DNA from: Halobellus captivus
Lineage (GTDB): Archaea; Halobacteriota; Halobacteria; Halobacteriales; Haloferacaceae
Length of the DNA stretch: 64,000 nt
Assembly: GCF_007655485.1 (NCBI RefSeq)
Contig: NZ_VJXQ01000003.1
Span: 303,742 to 367,741 of the forward strand
Direction: 5' to 3'
Shown here: positions 63,947-64,000 of the stretch, piece after piece
How the letters are laid out: each line of letters starts with the position of its first letter
How positions within the stretch are numbered: position 1 is the first letter of the stretch
The notes under the pieces: generated by a model
Seen by the model: only the letters and a program-made list of their open reading frames with translations
Databases searched by the model: none
Told to the model about the DNA's origin: nothing
Program-made: the position numbers and the translations under genes

Positions 63947-64000
63947 CGTAGCGGGACTCGATGGAAGCGGCTGACTGGACGACGGCCTCCTGTCGCTCGC

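Overview
This window is a stretch of chromosome from a halophilic archaeon of class Halobacteria. The evidence is the high G+C content, acidic proteins, dense short intergenic regions, archaeal TATA boxes close to start codons, Tat-lipoproteins with Gly/Ser/Asp-rich linkers, a probable PGF-CTERM surface protein, and many lineage-specific families (DUF5518, DUF5611, DUF5787, DUF6432, DUF7093, DUF7344, rpa3/rpap3, archaeal sepF next to uvrA, Tfx, TRAM proteins). Genus cannot be fixed from the sequence alone; Haloferacales is a guess.

Layout. 1-8.2 kb: ribosome-biogenesis and housekeeping genes (Tsr3 end, NOG1 GTPase, SIMPL lipoprotein, DUF389 membrane protein, rhomboid protease, RNB-type RNase, AzlC/AzlD exporter). 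8.3-16 kb: acyl-CoA synthetase, a Na+/H+ antiporter with a TrkA tail, thiolase, an AAA ATPase and a PhnP-like hydrolase. 16-22.3 kb: an accessory catabolic cluster with a maleate-isomerase-like enzyme, a fused TRAP permease, a TAXI binding lipoprotein, an IclR regulator and a divergent metallo-beta-lactamase-fold hydrolase. 22.3-31 kb: DoxX, DUF5787, NifU-like, LVIVD surface protein with ROK kinase, several small haloarchaeal families and a YgfZ-like folate protein. 31.2-34.6 kb: a two-gene signalling operon, a double-domain KaiC-type ATPase followed by a histidine kinase that carries a complete LOV blue-light domain. 34.7-45.4 kb: geranylgeranyl reductase, BNR propeller protein, uvrA, sepF, PUA protein, a MoaD/SAMP1-like operon, an orphan Cas4-like protein, Sua5, and a glutaredoxin/cysteine-less peroxiredoxin pair. 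45.5-54.3 kb: CNNM/CorC protein, phosphate transporter operon facing a membrane-anchored HTH regulator, phosphodiesterase, CDF transporter, threonine aldolase, a second DoxX and a coupled pair of half-size EamA transporters. 54.3-64 kb: tRNA-His with a duplicated 3' end beside it, small regulators, the RPA3/RPAP3 single-strand DNA-binding operon, mannose-1-phosphate guanylyltransferase, Tfx, TRAM protein, a radical SAM enzyme and a DUF373 membrane protein.

How genes work together. Most of the window is core chromosome. The parts most worth attention are the LOV kinase/KaiC operon (a possible light-to-ATPase switch), the TRAP-TAXI/isomerase cluster with palindromes and direct repeats beside its TATA boxes, a 58-bp promoter element present in two copies (upstream of rhomboid and ygfZ), the tRNA-His 3' duplication that looks like an attachment-site scar, and a recurring pattern of degenerate intergenic tandem repeats (periods 17-39 bp) at many gene boundaries. 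No CRISPR array, insertion sequence, integrase or rRNA was seen.
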